From contig NZ_JAIQXV010000023.1 in the NCBI RefSeq assembly GCF_020166415.1, forward strand, positions 9,070-73,069: a stretch of 64,000 nt of DNA, written 5' to 3'. Source of the stretch: Deinococcus multiflagellatus. Lineage in GTDB: Bacteria; Deinococcota; Deinococci; Deinococcales; Deinococcaceae. Below the pieces are notes generated by a model, which was given only the letters and a program-made list of their open reading frames with translations, did no database searches and was not told the DNA's origin. Shown one piece after another: positions 38,757 through 47,833 of this stretch (positions are counted from its first letter, which is position 1; each line of letters starts with the position of its first letter). Both the position numbers and the translations under genes were made by a program.

Positions 38757-40097
38757 GTGACCTCGCTGCACGACCTGGACGAACTCACCTTGCAGGTTCG
38801 CACCCCGGACACCCGGAAATACGTGGATGAAAGCGTCCGCGCCCTGCGCGCGGGTGCCCTCCGGGCCGCCGTGCTGAGTCTGTGGGTGGCCGTCAACTTC
38901 GACATCATCAGGAAGATTCGGGAGTTGGCGGCCAGTGGCGATGGTCAGGCGCGCAGCGAAATCGATCAGCTGGACGGCTGGATTCAGGCCGGGGATGTCT
39001 CCAGGCTCCAGGCCTTTGAAGCGGGCATTCTCCAGCGGGCGCAGGACGCTTATGAGTTTCTCAGCCCCACCGAAGCTGAACACTTGAAACGCCTTCGAGA
39101 AGACCGGCACCGGTGTGCGCACCCGGCGCTGACCCTGGACGGCGCCCTATATGAGCCCTCGCCAGAACAGATCCGGGCCTACCTGGTGGCCGCCACCCGG
39201 GCGCTGTTCACCCATCCGCCTGTGCAGGGCCGGAGTGCCTTGGCGCAACTTAAAGCGGAGGTGGCCGGGCCAGCCTTCCCGCTGGACGCCGATCAGGTCG
39301 CGGTCTATCTCGGTGCCAAATACCTGGACCGTGGGAAAGACGTATTGGTCAGTCAGATTGTGAAGCTGTATCTGCAACAGGCGTTGGCGACCACACCGGA
39401 CGTCCCCCGATTGCGGTCGCGTCAGGTCCTGATGGCCGCGAAAGCCCGGCGCTTTGACCTCTATCAGGCGGCCATGGCGGAGGCCTGGCCGACCCGCGTG
39501 GCGGCGGCCGACGCTGCGGCGCTCCCGCACGTCATTGAACTGCTCGGCCTGGATCCGGAGTTGTGGCCGCGGGTGTCGGACGCAGACCGCATCCGGCTGG
39601 GCGCGTTCATCCAGCAGGTGCCGGCCAGCCCGGCGGCTGCCCTGCTGGACGCGTTGCGGGTGCCCGCGCTCCATACCCTGGCCCGTGCGCGTCTGGCAGC
39701 CCTTCCAGCCGACGAACTGTCCCAGCTGCTGCTGGTCCACCCCAGGCAGGACCTGGTGTCGCTGACATTGGAACGGCTGGAGCAGGTGAATGCGCTCAGA
39801 GACGTTGGACCACTACTGGACGGCATTCGGGCGTTGGTGCCTCACTTGTCTGAGGGCGATCTACGCCGCGCTCTGAGGGCCGCTGAGACCAATGACCAGA
39901 TCTATTCGTCCTACAGCGCCCCGCCTCGTCTCCGTCAGTTGTTCCTGGCGACCGCTGCCCCATGGCCCCATCTGGCATCTGAATGGGGTCGCCTTGTGCA
40001 AGACCGCCCCGAGTTTGGTGTTGTGAAAGCCGAGTTACAGGCGCTGAATTGGCTGCCGGCCGCTGCGCCTGAAGAGCCAAATGAGGCCACCGCGTAA
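38757..40097 (+). CDS. large protein with HEPN-like N-terminal domain
   Basis: 446 residues. The N-terminal ~140 residues form a helical domain (ALRAAVLSLWVAVNFDIIRKI) ending LREDRHRCAHP, where R-H-R-C-A-H fits the R-x4-H catalytic motif of HEPN ribonucleases. The remaining ~300 residues are repeated helical segments, perhaps a solenoid sensor. Such HEPN plus helical-repeat layouts occur in antiphage systems. The specific family is not recognised. GTG start with TACACT at leaderless spacing. Confidence 0.65.
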   Translation: MTSLHDLDELTLQVRTPDTRKYVDESVRALRAGALRAAVLSLWVAVNFDIIRKIRELAASGDGQARSEIDQLDGWIQAGDVSRLQAFEAGILQRAQDAYEFLSPTEAEHLKRLREDRHRCAHPALTLDGALYEPSPEQIRAYLVAATRALFTHPPVQGRSALAQLKAEVAGPAFPLDADQVAVYLGAKYLDRGKDVLVSQIVKLYLQQALATTPDVPRLRSRQVLMAAKARRFDLYQAAMAEAWPTRVAAADAAALPHVIELLGLDPELWPRVSDADRIRLGAFIQQVPASPAAALLDALRVPALHTLARARLAALPADELSQLLLVHPRQDLVSLTLERLEQVNALRDVGPLLDGIRALVPHLSEGDLRRALRAAETNDQIYSSYSAPPRLRQLFLATAAPWPHLASEWGRLVQDRPEFGVVKAELQALNWLPAAAPEEPNEATA

Positions 40098-40585
40098 GTG
40101 GTGCAGCGGGCGGACATGCTCGCTCGTTTTGATCTCGTGACCGCGACGCCGACCGACGCCAACGCCCTGGTCTGCGCCGTCTACGCTCACTCCACCCGCC
40201 AGGCCTTCGAAACCGCCCGCGCTGCAGGCTCTGACGGCCAGGCAGTCTGGCGCCTGGGCCAGTTTAAGGTGGGGCTGAAGACATTCCCTTCACAGTGCCG
40301 CCAGAGCAGGCCTGGGACATCCGCGGCCACCAGACCGCCGTCTTTCAGCGGGGTCAGCAACTATGTGATCTCCTGCATGCCGCTCAGGTGGTGGTGCCGG
40401 CCGGCGTGACCACCAGCGCTGCCCTGCTGGCGCGCCTGCCAGAGGACGCCGCCCTGGCCGAGCTGCGCGCGCTTCTGACGAAAGACACACAGAGCGCTTT
40501 TCCCTTGCAGGTTCTGCAGGGGCAGGGTGACCTGTGGACCGTGCCGCAGGCGCAACCGGTCCGTGTACGTCCGAGCCCGGATTAA
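40098..40585 (+). pseudogene. unknown gene split by an apparent frameshift
   Basis: The first frame (from GTG 40098 or ATG 40116) gives AVYAHSTRQAFETARAAGSDGQAVWRLGQFKVGLKTF. It then turns into low-complexity sequence, while the continuation lies in the -1 frame: PFTVPPEQAWDIRGHQTAVFQRGQQLCDLL to VRVRPSPD. A single-base deletion or -1 shift near 40286 (TTCCCTTC) would give one protein of about 160 residues. It is either a pseudogene or a sequencing or assembly error. GTG 40098 directly follows the previous stop. Confidence 0.6.
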
Positions 40586-40635
40586 CGGCTTGCTAACGCC
40601 CTTCGGTGCAAGCTGAGCATCGCCCAGGAGGAGCG

Positions 40636-40977
40636 ATGGCACAGCAGACCTACACAGTGGACCAACGCAGCGGATGGCATTGGAAGGAACAGCCGGACAG
40701 CTACGGCCGGCGGGCCACCTTGATCGGCGAGTGCAGGCGTTGCGGCCATCCCGTTCAGGCCGTGGCCACGCGAGCGGTCATCTCCCCCAGCATGAGCGCC
40801 ACGGCCGTGAGGAGCAAATCAGTGACGGCGCGCCTCCGCCTCAGGCCACAGACCCTCCGGCACAGTCCCTGGACGGTCGCTGACCTCCCCTTCACAGCGG
40901 CGTGCAGCTGCGGGCACCACGACGGTGCTGGCTGCGGCGCCGTTTATTCCGGTGTGGACCACCTCCCGGTGCGCTGA
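40636..40977 (+). CDS. unknown protein with two candidate zinc-ribbon motifs
   Basis: 113 residues with AGGAGG before the ATG. Two Cys pairs, CRRCGHPV (near 35) and CSCGHHDGAGCG (near 92), could bind one zinc. A basic Ser/Arg-rich stretch lies between. The stop overlaps the next start (TGATG), so it is coupled to the membrane-protein gene. Confidence 0.62.
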   Translation: MAQQTYTVDQRSGWHWKEQPDSYGRRATLIGECRRCGHPVQAVATRAVISPSMSATAVRSKSVTARLRLRPQTLRHSPWTVADLPFTAACSCGHHDGAGCGAVYSGVDHLPVR

Positions 40978-41705
40978 TGCTGGCCTGGCTCTGGAAGCTC
41001 CTCTGGCGCCCGGCCGCGCCTCTCCCGGCCGCGCCCGCCACCCTGCCCCCAGACGAACCGCCCTGGGTGGCCCTTTCCCGCACGGCCGTTCACGACGAAC
41101 TGCCCACCGTCCAAAAGGCAGCGGCGGCCTGGCTGGCGGGCCTGAGCACACTCAGCGGGCTCCTCGCGGTGGCAGGGGTCACAGCCGGCACGGCGGCGCT
41201 GGACGGGCGCCTCCTGCTTGGCCGGTTTGACACCTACTGGCTCGGGGTGACGCTGCTGGTCAGCATCCTGCTGACCTCTGCGGCGGCCACCCTCTCTGCT
41301 GTTCAGGCCACCTCAACCCCATGGGCCACGGGCAGCACGGATCCCGCCAAACTCGAGCAGCGGTGGTACACCACCATCGACGCCATTCGTGGGCACCTGA
41401 CCTGGTCGCGGCGGTGGATTTCGGTCACGGTCGGGGCCCTGCTGCTCTACGCGCTGCTGGTGCTGCTCTCGGTGAAGCCTGATCCCCCGCCCGCCGCCTA
41501 CGTCCGGGTCATCACTGGCGCCGGCGTGTACTGCGGCCTGCTCGTCACCAGTGGGTCCCGGCAACTGGTGCTTCACCCCCGGACCGGCAAGCCAGGCAAA
41601 GGGCAAGAGCAGACCACGGACGCCCAGGGCATTGTGCTCCCGGGCAGCGTGACCGATATCACGCCAGTCACGGGTTGCCCGGCCAACGCGTTGCCCACAA
41701 AGTAG
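40977..41705 (+). CDS. four-helix membrane protein of unknown function
   Basis: 242 residues. Membrane helices around 45-70, 82-107, 137-160 and 175-195, and a polar N-terminal Pro/Ala segment. No signature recognised. Coupled to the preceding zinc-ribbon-like gene. Confidence 0.65.
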   Translation: MLAWLWKLLWRPAAPLPAAPATLPPDEPPWVALSRTAVHDELPTVQKAAAAWLAGLSTLSGLLAVAGVTAGTAALDGRLLLGRFDTYWLGVTLLVSILLTSAAATLSAVQATSTPWATGSTDPAKLEQRWYTTIDAIRGHLTWSRRWISVTVGALLLYALLVLLSVKPDPPPAAYVRVITGAGVYCGLLVTSGSRQLVLHPRTGKPGKGQEQTTDAQGIVLPGSVTDITPVTGCPANALPTK

Positions 41706-41722
41706 ACAGACGTGATCGGCCC

Positions 41723-41762
41723 GGCGCGGGGCTCAAGTGCACACTGACCTGAGCCCCGCGCC
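41723..41762 (+). terminator. 13-bp GC hairpin before topA
   Basis: Perfect stem (41723-41735 with 41750-41762), 14-nt loop. It lies 18 bp after the stop of the membrane-protein gene and ends 3 bp before the topA -10 box. Likely terminator, so topA has its own promoter. Confidence 0.65.
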
Positions 41763-41764
41763 AC

Positions 41765-41776
41765 TACCCTGAAGGC
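41765..41776 (+). promoter_or_regulatory. leaderless -10 box TACCCT of topA
   Basis: TACCCT (41765-41770), 6 nt, ATG 41777. No recognisable -35 box; the position is occupied by the terminator hairpin. Confidence 0.5.
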
Positions 41777-43828
41777 ATGGCCACCCTCGTGATTGTCGAG
41801 AGCCCCGCGAAAGCCCGGAAGATCGCCGGGTATCTCGGGGGCGGCTACGTCGTGCGCGCCTCACTCGGCCACGTCCGGGACCTGCCCAGCACCAAGGCGG
41901 ACATTCCTGAGCGCTACCGCGCCGAACCCTGGGCCACCCTCGGGGTGAACCCAGAGACCTTCTCGCCCATTTATGTGGTGCCGGCCAGCAAGCGCGCCAC
42001 CGTCAAAGAGCTTCAGGGGCTGGCGGCGAAAGCGGACCGGATTCTCTTCGCCTCCGACATGGACCGCGAAGGGGAGGCGATTTCTTATCACCTCAGTCGC
42101 CTGCTAAAGGTCGACGATCCGGTGCGCATGGTGTTCACCGAAATCACCAAAGACGCCCTGCAAAAGGCGCTCCAATCCACCCGGCCGCTGGACCTGCGCC
42201 TGGTGGCCGCTCAGGAGGCGCGGCGCGTCATTGACCGGCTGGTGGGCTACCGGGTCAGCCCGCTCCTCTGGACCAGCGTGGGCGGGAAACTCAGTGCGGG
42301 CCGGGTGCAGAGTGCCGCCCTAATGCTGCTGGCGCAGCGTGAGATGGCCCGGATGCGCTTCCGCCCGGCCACCTTCTGGGTCATCCGCGCCGACGGCCTG
42401 ACCCGGCCCAAGTTCACGGCCATCGTCACGCACGTGCGCAGCCAGGACCATCCAGCGGGCCTGCCCATCGCCAAGGCCAGCGATTACACCCAGGACGGCG
42501 AGCTGAAAGAGGGCGCGCAGGTGCTGGAGATGACCGACGAGCAGGCGCAGGCCCTGAGCACCTATCTGGACGGCAAGGACGCGGCGGTGACCCGGGTGGA
42601 GGTCAGCGAGACCCGCTCGCGGCCCGCGCCACCCTTCATCACCAGCACGCTCCAGCAGGCGGGGGGGCGGCTGAAGCTCAGCGCCAAACAGGTCATGGAT
42701 CTGGCCCAGAAGCTTTACGAAGGCGGCTATGTCACCTACATGCGGACCGATTCCCCGGCGCTGTCAGACGAAGCGCTCACCGAGGCGAGGCGGGAGGCAA
42801 CGCGCCTCTTTGGACCGGCCGCTGTGTCCGCCCAGCCCCGGCAGTACGCCACCCGGAACAAGAACGCACAGGAAGCGCACGAGGCGATCCGGCCCGCTGG
42901 CACCACCTGGCGGGCCCCAGACACCGTGGGCCTCAGCGGGAATGAGCTGGCGGTCTACACCCTGATCTACCAGCGAACGGTAGCCTCCCAGATGCACGAC
43001 GCGGTGTTCGACAAGACGGTCGTGACCCTGACCTGCGGCGCGGCGACCCTGACGGCCCAAGGGCGAGTCTTGAAAGAACCTGGGTACCTGCAACTGCTTC
43101 AGGACGATGACGAGGATCAGGAGAATCAGACGTTGCCGAAGCTCCAGGAAGGGCAGCGGGTGCCCCTGAAGGCCCGCCCCCCGGAAGGGAAGAAGACGTC
43201 CGCACCGACGCGGTACTCCGAAGCGACGCTGGTGCAGGCGATGGAGAAAGCAGGCATCGGGCGGCCCAGCACGTACGCGCAGACCCTGAGTACCTTGCAG
43301 ACGCGTGAGTACGTCCGCCCGGTGGGGCGGCACCTGGGGGTGAGCGCGGTGGGGTTGCTCGTGACAACGTACCTGGCCCGCCAGGTGCCCGAGGTGCTGG
43401 AAAGGGACTTCACGGCCACCATGGAAGCGGGCCTGGATGATGTGGCCGCTGGAGAGACGACGCGGGTGGCCTACCTGACGCGCTTCTGGACCGAGGGCCT
43501 GGCCCCGACCATCAGGAAGGCGTCCCGGGACGCGCCGAGCCTGCCTTTGCCGCACCTGGCGGGGACGCGCCTGCGGGCCACAGCGAGTGGGCCCCACCTG
43601 GTGCGCTGTGGCCAAAGTGTGCCGTTGCCGCCGGAGGTTCTGCCCGCCGACCTGACGGAGGCCGACGCCGATGCCATCGTGCAAGGGGTCTGGACCCCCA
43701 CAAAGCCCAGGGCGAGGAAAGGCAGCAGCGCCGCCGGGGACAAGGACGGGCCAAAGCCTTCTCGGAAGCGCAAGGCCACAACTGCACCACGAAAACGCAG
43801 CGCCAAGTCAGGCAAAGGGGCCGAATAA
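41777..43828 (+). CDS. topA: DNA topoisomerase I (type IA), short form
   Basis: 683 residues. Relaxes negative supercoils through a Tyr-DNA intermediate. TOPRIM start ESPAKARKIAGYL (near 8), acidic SDMDREGEAISYHL (near 93), catalytic Tyr in VTYMRTDSP (near 320), GKLSAGRVQSAAL and GIGRPSTYAQTLSTLQ. No C-terminal zinc fingers. Instead a Lys/Arg-rich tail (RKRKATTAPRKRSAKSG), so it is a minimal form as in phages and plasmids, not the longer chromosomal enzyme. It may be a topoisomerase for the element. Confidence 0.95.
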   Translation: MATLVIVESPAKARKIAGYLGGGYVVRASLGHVRDLPSTKADIPERYRAEPWATLGVNPETFSPIYVVPASKRATVKELQGLAAKADRILFASDMDREGEAISYHLSRLLKVDDPVRMVFTEITKDALQKALQSTRPLDLRLVAAQEARRVIDRLVGYRVSPLLWTSVGGKLSAGRVQSAALMLLAQREMARMRFRPATFWVIRADGLTRPKFTAIVTHVRSQDHPAGLPIAKASDYTQDGELKEGAQVLEMTDEQAQALSTYLDGKDAAVTRVEVSETRSRPAPPFITSTLQQAGGRLKLSAKQVMDLAQKLYEGGYVTYMRTDSPALSDEALTEARREATRLFGPAAVSAQPRQYATRNKNAQEAHEAIRPAGTTWRAPDTVGLSGNELAVYTLIYQRTVASQMHDAVFDKTVVTLTCGAATLTAQGRVLKEPGYLQLLQDDDEDQENQTLPKLQEGQRVPLKARPPEGKKTSAPTRYSEATLVQAMEKAGIGRPSTYAQTLSTLQTREYVRPVGRHLGVSAVGLLVTTYLARQVPEVLERDFTATMEAGLDDVAAGETTRVAYLTRFWTEGLAPTIRKASRDAPSLPLPHLAGTRLRATASGPHLVRCGQSVPLPPEVLPADLTEADADAIVQGVWTPTKPRARKGSSAAGDKDGPKPSRKRKATTAPRKRSAKSGKGAE

Positions 43829-43853
43829 CCCGCTGGGGGCGGTCCAGACGTCA

Positions 43854-43878
43854 CCGCCACCAGGCGCGGCGGTGGCGG
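43854..43878 (+). promoter_or_regulatory. CCGCCACC/GGTGGCGG hairpin before the 43886 gene
   Basis: Perfect 8-bp stem (43854-43861 with 43871-43878), 7 nt before ATG. Either the topA terminator or a leader structure that replaces a ribosome site. Confidence 0.4.
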
Positions 43879-43885
43879 CCCAGCC

Positions 43886-44752
43886 ATGCCGCATCTGTTG
43901 GTTCATCCCGCCGATCATTCGCTGCAGGACACCCTGAAAGCCCATCTCAGGCGGCACCTGAAAGCGGGGTTCATCCTGGTTCATCTAGAGCTGGCCGAAC
44001 GGGAAGCCTATGTGGTCTGTGGGCATCCTGGGGGCCGGGTCAGCGCCTCTGTGGTGCCGTATGCGCTGCTTTCCGAGCCGCTGCCAGGGGGTGAGCACCT
44101 GGTGGTGTACGACCCCCTCTCTGAGCGGCACAATCCAGACGCTGCACGGCCCAGTGCTCACCTGCTCAAGCTGTTGACGCCAGACGACCAGACCGGGCGC
44201 TTTGCGGGGCTCGCAAACCAGACCCAGTGGCGCCGCCGGGCCCAGACCTGGCAGGCCCGTGTGCAGCGGAGCCAGTCCGGTGAGGTCCTGCTCGGGTATT
44301 ACACCGACGCGGACCGGGGCTTCCACTTCAATGAAGCGGCCAAGGCGGCCCTGCGGCAGGACGCCACGCGGTACCTGAAGCGGGTCTTGAAGCATCTGGG
44401 ATGGGCCGGCACGGTCACATTCAATCCAGCTGGGCCTGGGGTGAGCGGGGACGCATACCTCCACACCAGGCCCGCTGGCAGCGCGGTGGGCGCCGCAGTG
44501 GCCGTGGGCACCGGGGCCTCTCCCACTGCGGTCAGCGAGAACGGGGTGGGCATCCGCTGGTATCTGGAACCAGACCGGGCGGCGGCAGGGTCCCGCCATC
44601 AGCGTTGCTTCCGCAACCATTGGGCGGCATTCGACGTGCCTGCAGATGCGCTGGCCGAGACCATCCGGGCGGAACAGGCGCGGCAAGAGGCAGAGTCTCC
44701 CGCCAGCCCGTCAGTGTCTGGTCTCGCCGGGCATCACGCCCCTGGTGGATGA
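43886..44752 (+). CDS. unknown protein
   Basis: 288 residues, soluble. N-terminal LLVHPADHSLQDTLKAHLRRHLKAGFILVHLEL; later RYLKRVLKHLGWAGTVTFNPAGPGVSGDAYL and GVGIRWYLEPDRA resemble parts of phage-type enzymes, but no motif is decisive. No ribosome site before the ATG, only the hairpin. Confidence 0.6.
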   Translation: MPHLLVHPADHSLQDTLKAHLRRHLKAGFILVHLELAEREAYVVCGHPGGRVSASVVPYALLSEPLPGGEHLVVYDPLSERHNPDAARPSAHLLKLLTPDDQTGRFAGLANQTQWRRRAQTWQARVQRSQSGEVLLGYYTDADRGFHFNEAAKAALRQDATRYLKRVLKHLGWAGTVTFNPAGPGVSGDAYLHTRPAGSAVGAAVAVGTGASPTAVSENGVGIRWYLEPDRAAAGSRHQRCFRNHWAAFDVPADALAETIRAEQARQEAESPASPSVSGLAGHHAPGG

Positions 44753-44777
44753 GTAGCGCCGCTCCAGCCGGTCGCGC

Positions 44778-45518
44778 TCAGATGCACTCCGGACCAACTG
44801 TTTCTGGAGAGACGTGCGGTGTGGTGGCCTCATCCCGCCAGCCCTTCAGGGTGATCTCTTGAAAGCGGCCCCGCTCGACCATCTGCACTTCGGTGACCTT
44901 GAGCTCACCCCGTTCCAGGCGCTCCAGCAGGGCCTGCACCTGCGAGATGGCGGCCTGGTGGACCTCGCTGGGCGATTGCTCCACCACGGTGTGGGCCCGG
45001 CGCACCAGGGTCACGCTGCGCATCGCCATGATGCCCCGCACCTCTTCCAAGTACGCCTGCATCAGGCGCGCGGTCTCCGTGTAGACCGTTTCGGCTTCCT
45101 CGGCCCACCGGGCCACGACCGCCGCCGCGTCCGCCGCGCTGTACAGCCCGGCCCCGGTGGGCAGGCTAAGGGTGCGCAGTCGCGCCACCAGCAAGGCCTG
45201 GATCTCCTCCAGCAGCGTGGCCACCTCGCTGCCCGCTGGCCGAACTTGCCGCTCCTCTTCAAGATCCTTGAGGACGGCGACGGCCAGGACCGCTTCATCC
45301 GACAGGCGACCGGTCTGCTCTGTCAGCAGGCCCAGGACGTGATACCCGAGCCGAATCAGCCGTCCCAGGTGTTCTTCTGGATACGGCGGCTCGGTGGTCA
45401 ACGGCGCGGAGGTGTAGACGTGCAGGTACGCGCCATACGTCAACCGCACGTAAGGGGGCCAGTCGCGCTCGCCGGGCGGTTCTGGCGGCTCGAAGTGCAG
45501 CGACACAGGGGAGATCAC
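44778..45518 (-). CDS. unknown helical protein
   Basis: 246 residues. Two helical halves, with VYTETARLMQAYLEEVRGIMAMR and HQAAISQVQALLERLERGELKVTEVQMVERG. No domain recognised. The GTG start lies exactly 6 nt after TACGCT (leaderless), which is preferred to the longer ATG form at 45536. Confidence 0.62.
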   Translation of the reverse strand: MISPVSLHFEPPEPPGERDWPPYVRLTYGAYLHVYTSAPLTTEPPYPEEHLGRLIRLGYHVLGLLTEQTGRLSDEAVLAVAVLKDLEEERQVRPAGSEVATLLEEIQALLVARLRTLSLPTGAGLYSAADAAAVVARWAEEAETVYTETARLMQAYLEEVRGIMAMRSVTLVRRAHTVVEQSPSEVHQAAISQVQALLERLERGELKVTEVQMVERGRFQEITLKGWRDEATTPHVSPETVGPECI

Positions 45519-45530
45519 CCGCCCAGCGTA
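45519..45530 (-). promoter_or_regulatory. leaderless -10 box TACGCT
   Basis: On the minus strand, TACGCT then GGGCGG and GTG 45518. Confidence 0.45.
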
Positions 45531-45557
45531 GAGCATGCCGCCTCAGGAGGAGGCTTC

Positions 45558-45577
45558 ACCCCGCGCGGGCGCGGGGT
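45558..45577 (+). promoter_or_regulatory. ACCCCGCGC/GCGCGGGGT hairpin in the AAA+ gene leader
   Basis: Perfect 9-bp stem (45558-45566 with 45569-45577), 11 nt before the ATG of the AAA+ gene, with no ribosome site. The preceding gene is divergent, so it cannot be its terminator: this is a leader element, among the clearest of the recurrent set. Confidence 0.55.
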
Positions 45578-45588
45578 TCTGGCACAGC

Positions 45589-47154
45589 ATGACCATCAAC
45601 TTGAGCGCCGCTTTCAACAAGAACGAGGATTTTTTCCTGGGCCTGATTCGCCGCCAGCAGGTGCCCACGCACCTGGTCAGCCCCCGTGGCCCTTCGGGGA
45701 GCCAGCGGTACTACGGGCCCGGCATTGGGTATGCCGCCGCCATGCTCCTGACCGGTCAGGTGCAGGTGGAGCAGAGCGGCCGCACCCTGCGGATCCGCTT
45801 TCCCTCCAGTGGGAAGGCGGGTGGCCTGAAAACCGTGGCCAGCACGGATATGGGCGCGGGCCGCCTGTGGAGCGGCGACAGCCTCGACAGCGCCTCGGCC
45901 CCCTGGGTCCTGGCCCTGACCGAGGCCGTGGTGCTGGGGCAGCACCCGGAGACCCTGGCGGCCCTGCGCACCCTGGCGGGCCTGACGGGCGCCCCTGTGG
46001 CCATTGCCGCCCTCAAGCCCCTCCCGTCCGCGGACGTCAGCGTGCGCGAAGCCCTGCTGCGACTGTCGGATCATGCGTACTACGAACTCAAAGCGAAGCT
46101 GGACGCCAGTGAGATCACGAAAGGTGCCGTCAACCTCTCTGGGTTGCAGCCCGTACCGCCCTCAGCCTTGATGAAGCAGCTGCTCGGCACGCGGGAGACA
46201 CCCACGGCCGCTGCGAGCAGCCCCCTGGCCCGGCTGCGCCGCCTGACCCGCCGGGGCGGCGCGGCGCTGCTGGTGGGCCCGCCCGGCACCTTCAAGACCG
46301 AGACCGTGAAGCGTCTGGTCCTGGAAACCGGCGCGGCCGTCGTGAAGATGCGCGGCGCCCCCGGTATCGAGGACCGCGACTTTATCGGCGCCATCACCCC
46401 CGGGGTGAATGGCCCCGAGTGGGTGGACGGACCCCTGGCCCGCGCCTTCGTGCTGGCCAAGTCGCGCCCCACTGTGCTGCAGATCGACGAGATCCTGCGC
46501 TATCACGCCGAGCACCTGCAGGTATTGGTGGGGGCGATGGACGAGCTGAGTTACGAGGACGCCCGCGCGGTCCTGGCGCCCGCGCTCGACCAGCTCGCCG
46601 ACGCAGAGCGCCCGGCCTTCCTGCAGGCCACCCTGCCGGACCCGGGCGCACGCTACTACATGCTGGACCTGCCGACCGGCGAGGCGATCTTCTGCCCCAA
46701 GCCGCACCTCGTCTGGGCGCTGACCACCAACATGGGCGAAGACCACCTCCAGACCGCCCAGACCCTGGATTCAGCGCTGCTGTCCCGCATCGATCTGGTG
46801 ATCGATTACGACCGCCCCGACGTGGAGACGGTGATGCCGATCTACGAGGCGGTGGCGGGTGACGCGCGGCTGGCGCAGCTGGGCTATGAACTCGAAGACC
46901 TCACCTACGCCATTGCGGCGGACGCGGAGGGGCTGCTGGTGCGCCCGATGGACGCCCGCAAGACGATTGCGCTCCTCAAGGAAGCCCGCGCCTGTGTCGA
47001 GGACGGCCTGAGCCTGAGAGACGCGGTGCTGGAAGCGGCGTTCGTCACGGCGGTGCCGCACTGCTGCCCCCGGGACGCGCGCGGCCTGATCGAAGAGGCC
47101 AGTCGGGCGGGCCTGCTCAAGCGCATCGCCGAAGAAGTGCTGCCCGCGGCGTGA
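45589..47154 (+). CDS. AAA+ ATPase of the MoxR/CobS type
   Basis: 521 residues. Walker A GPPGTFKTE (near 231), Walker B LQIDEI (near 298), sensor region LTTNMGED, and the AAA+ helical lid to the C-terminus. The ~220-residue N-terminus is specific to this element. MoxR/CobS ATPases work with von Willebrand A partners to remodel proteins or insert metal, as in CobS/CobT. The matching VWA partner is encoded at 54152. ATG 45589 is preceded by a strong hairpin rather than a ribosome site. Confidence 0.82.
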   Translation: MTINLSAAFNKNEDFFLGLIRRQQVPTHLVSPRGPSGSQRYYGPGIGYAAAMLLTGQVQVEQSGRTLRIRFPSSGKAGGLKTVASTDMGAGRLWSGDSLDSASAPWVLALTEAVVLGQHPETLAALRTLAGLTGAPVAIAALKPLPSADVSVREALLRLSDHAYYELKAKLDASEITKGAVNLSGLQPVPPSALMKQLLGTRETPTAAASSPLARLRRLTRRGGAALLVGPPGTFKTETVKRLVLETGAAVVKMRGAPGIEDRDFIGAITPGVNGPEWVDGPLARAFVLAKSRPTVLQIDEILRYHAEHLQVLVGAMDELSYEDARAVLAPALDQLADAERPAFLQATLPDPGARYYMLDLPTGEAIFCPKPHLVWALTTNMGEDHLQTAQTLDSALLSRIDLVIDYDRPDVETVMPIYEAVAGDARLAQLGYELEDLTYAIAADAEGLLVRPMDARKTIALLKEARACVEDGLSLRDAVLEAAFVTAVPHCCPRDARGLIEEASRAGLLKRIAEEVLPAA

Positions 47155-47177
47155 GGGGTCGAAGACGTGCGGCCGAC

Positions 47178-47207
47178 TTGCGCTTCGCCGTCTCGCGCCT
47201 TCACCGT
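47178..47207 (+). promoter_or_regulatory. TTGCGC-N18-CACCGT element
   Basis: TTGCGC (47178-47183), 18 nt, CACCGT (47202-47207), spacer and flanks close to the promoters at 18575 and 61017. At the position of the start codon in the others there is CAG; the next gene starts at 47261. Confidence 0.4.
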
Positions 47208-47260
47208 CCCGGGCAGCGGATCAGGTGCCTTGGTCCGACACTGAGCCCTTCTGGAGCCCC

Positions 47261-47833
47261 ATGACCCTGATAACCCCTGTTCCCGAGTTGACCGCCCTCC
47301 ACATGCATGCCCTCCGGCAGGGGAGTGCCAAGCTGGCCGCCGAGCTGGCCCAGGCCGGCGTGCGCCAGGCCGAGATTCACGCCGCGCTGCTCGTCCTGGC
47401 CACCCGCGCGGTCCTGATCGACGAGGTAACGCGCGAAGCGCGCGGCCTGGAGTTGCAGGCCAGTTTTGCGCGGGATGACCTGGCGGTGACCCTGAAGGCC
47501 CCCACCTTTGCCCTGATTCAGCCGGTGGCCCCGGTCGCCCGGACGCTGGCCCTGGACGCGGGGCACGTCACCCCGGTCTTCCAGGCCTGGATGCAGGCGC
47601 ACCAGGGGGCGCCGGACACCGCCGCAGCGCGCCTCCTGGCCCAGGTGGACGCCCTGGTGCCGCTCCGGGCGGTGGCCCTGCACCTGAGTGCCTACGCCCT
47701 GGCCCGGCACCGGGGGGAGGCCGAAGGCCCGGCCCGGCTGCACGCGGGCGCCGTGGCCTGGCGCGGCACCGGCCTCCGGCCTGTGGCGGGCTGGGTTCAG
47801 GTGCCCGGTACGCCGCTGGGGGCCCATGCATGA
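47261..47833 (+). CDS. unknown protein, first of a six-gene operon
   Basis: 190 residues, Ala/Leu-rich helical, with repeated A-A-helix patterns and no membrane segment. GGAG precedes ATG 47261. Starts an operon of small genes to 49801, with ATGA overlaps at most junctions. Function unknown. Confidence 0.6.
   Translation: MTLITPVPELTALHMHALRQGSAKLAAELAQAGVRQAEIHAALLVLATRAVLIDEVTREARGLELQASFARDDLAVTLKAPTFALIQPVAPVARTLALDAGHVTPVFQAWMQAHQGAPDTAAARLLAQVDALVPLRAVALHLSAYALARHRGEAEGPARLHAGAVAWRGTGLRPVAGWVQVPGTPLGAHA

Noticed and set aside
40286..40292. Programmed -1 frameshift
   Set aside because: TTCCCTTC is not a canonical slippery heptamer and no stimulatory structure is evident. Mutation or sequencing error is more likely.
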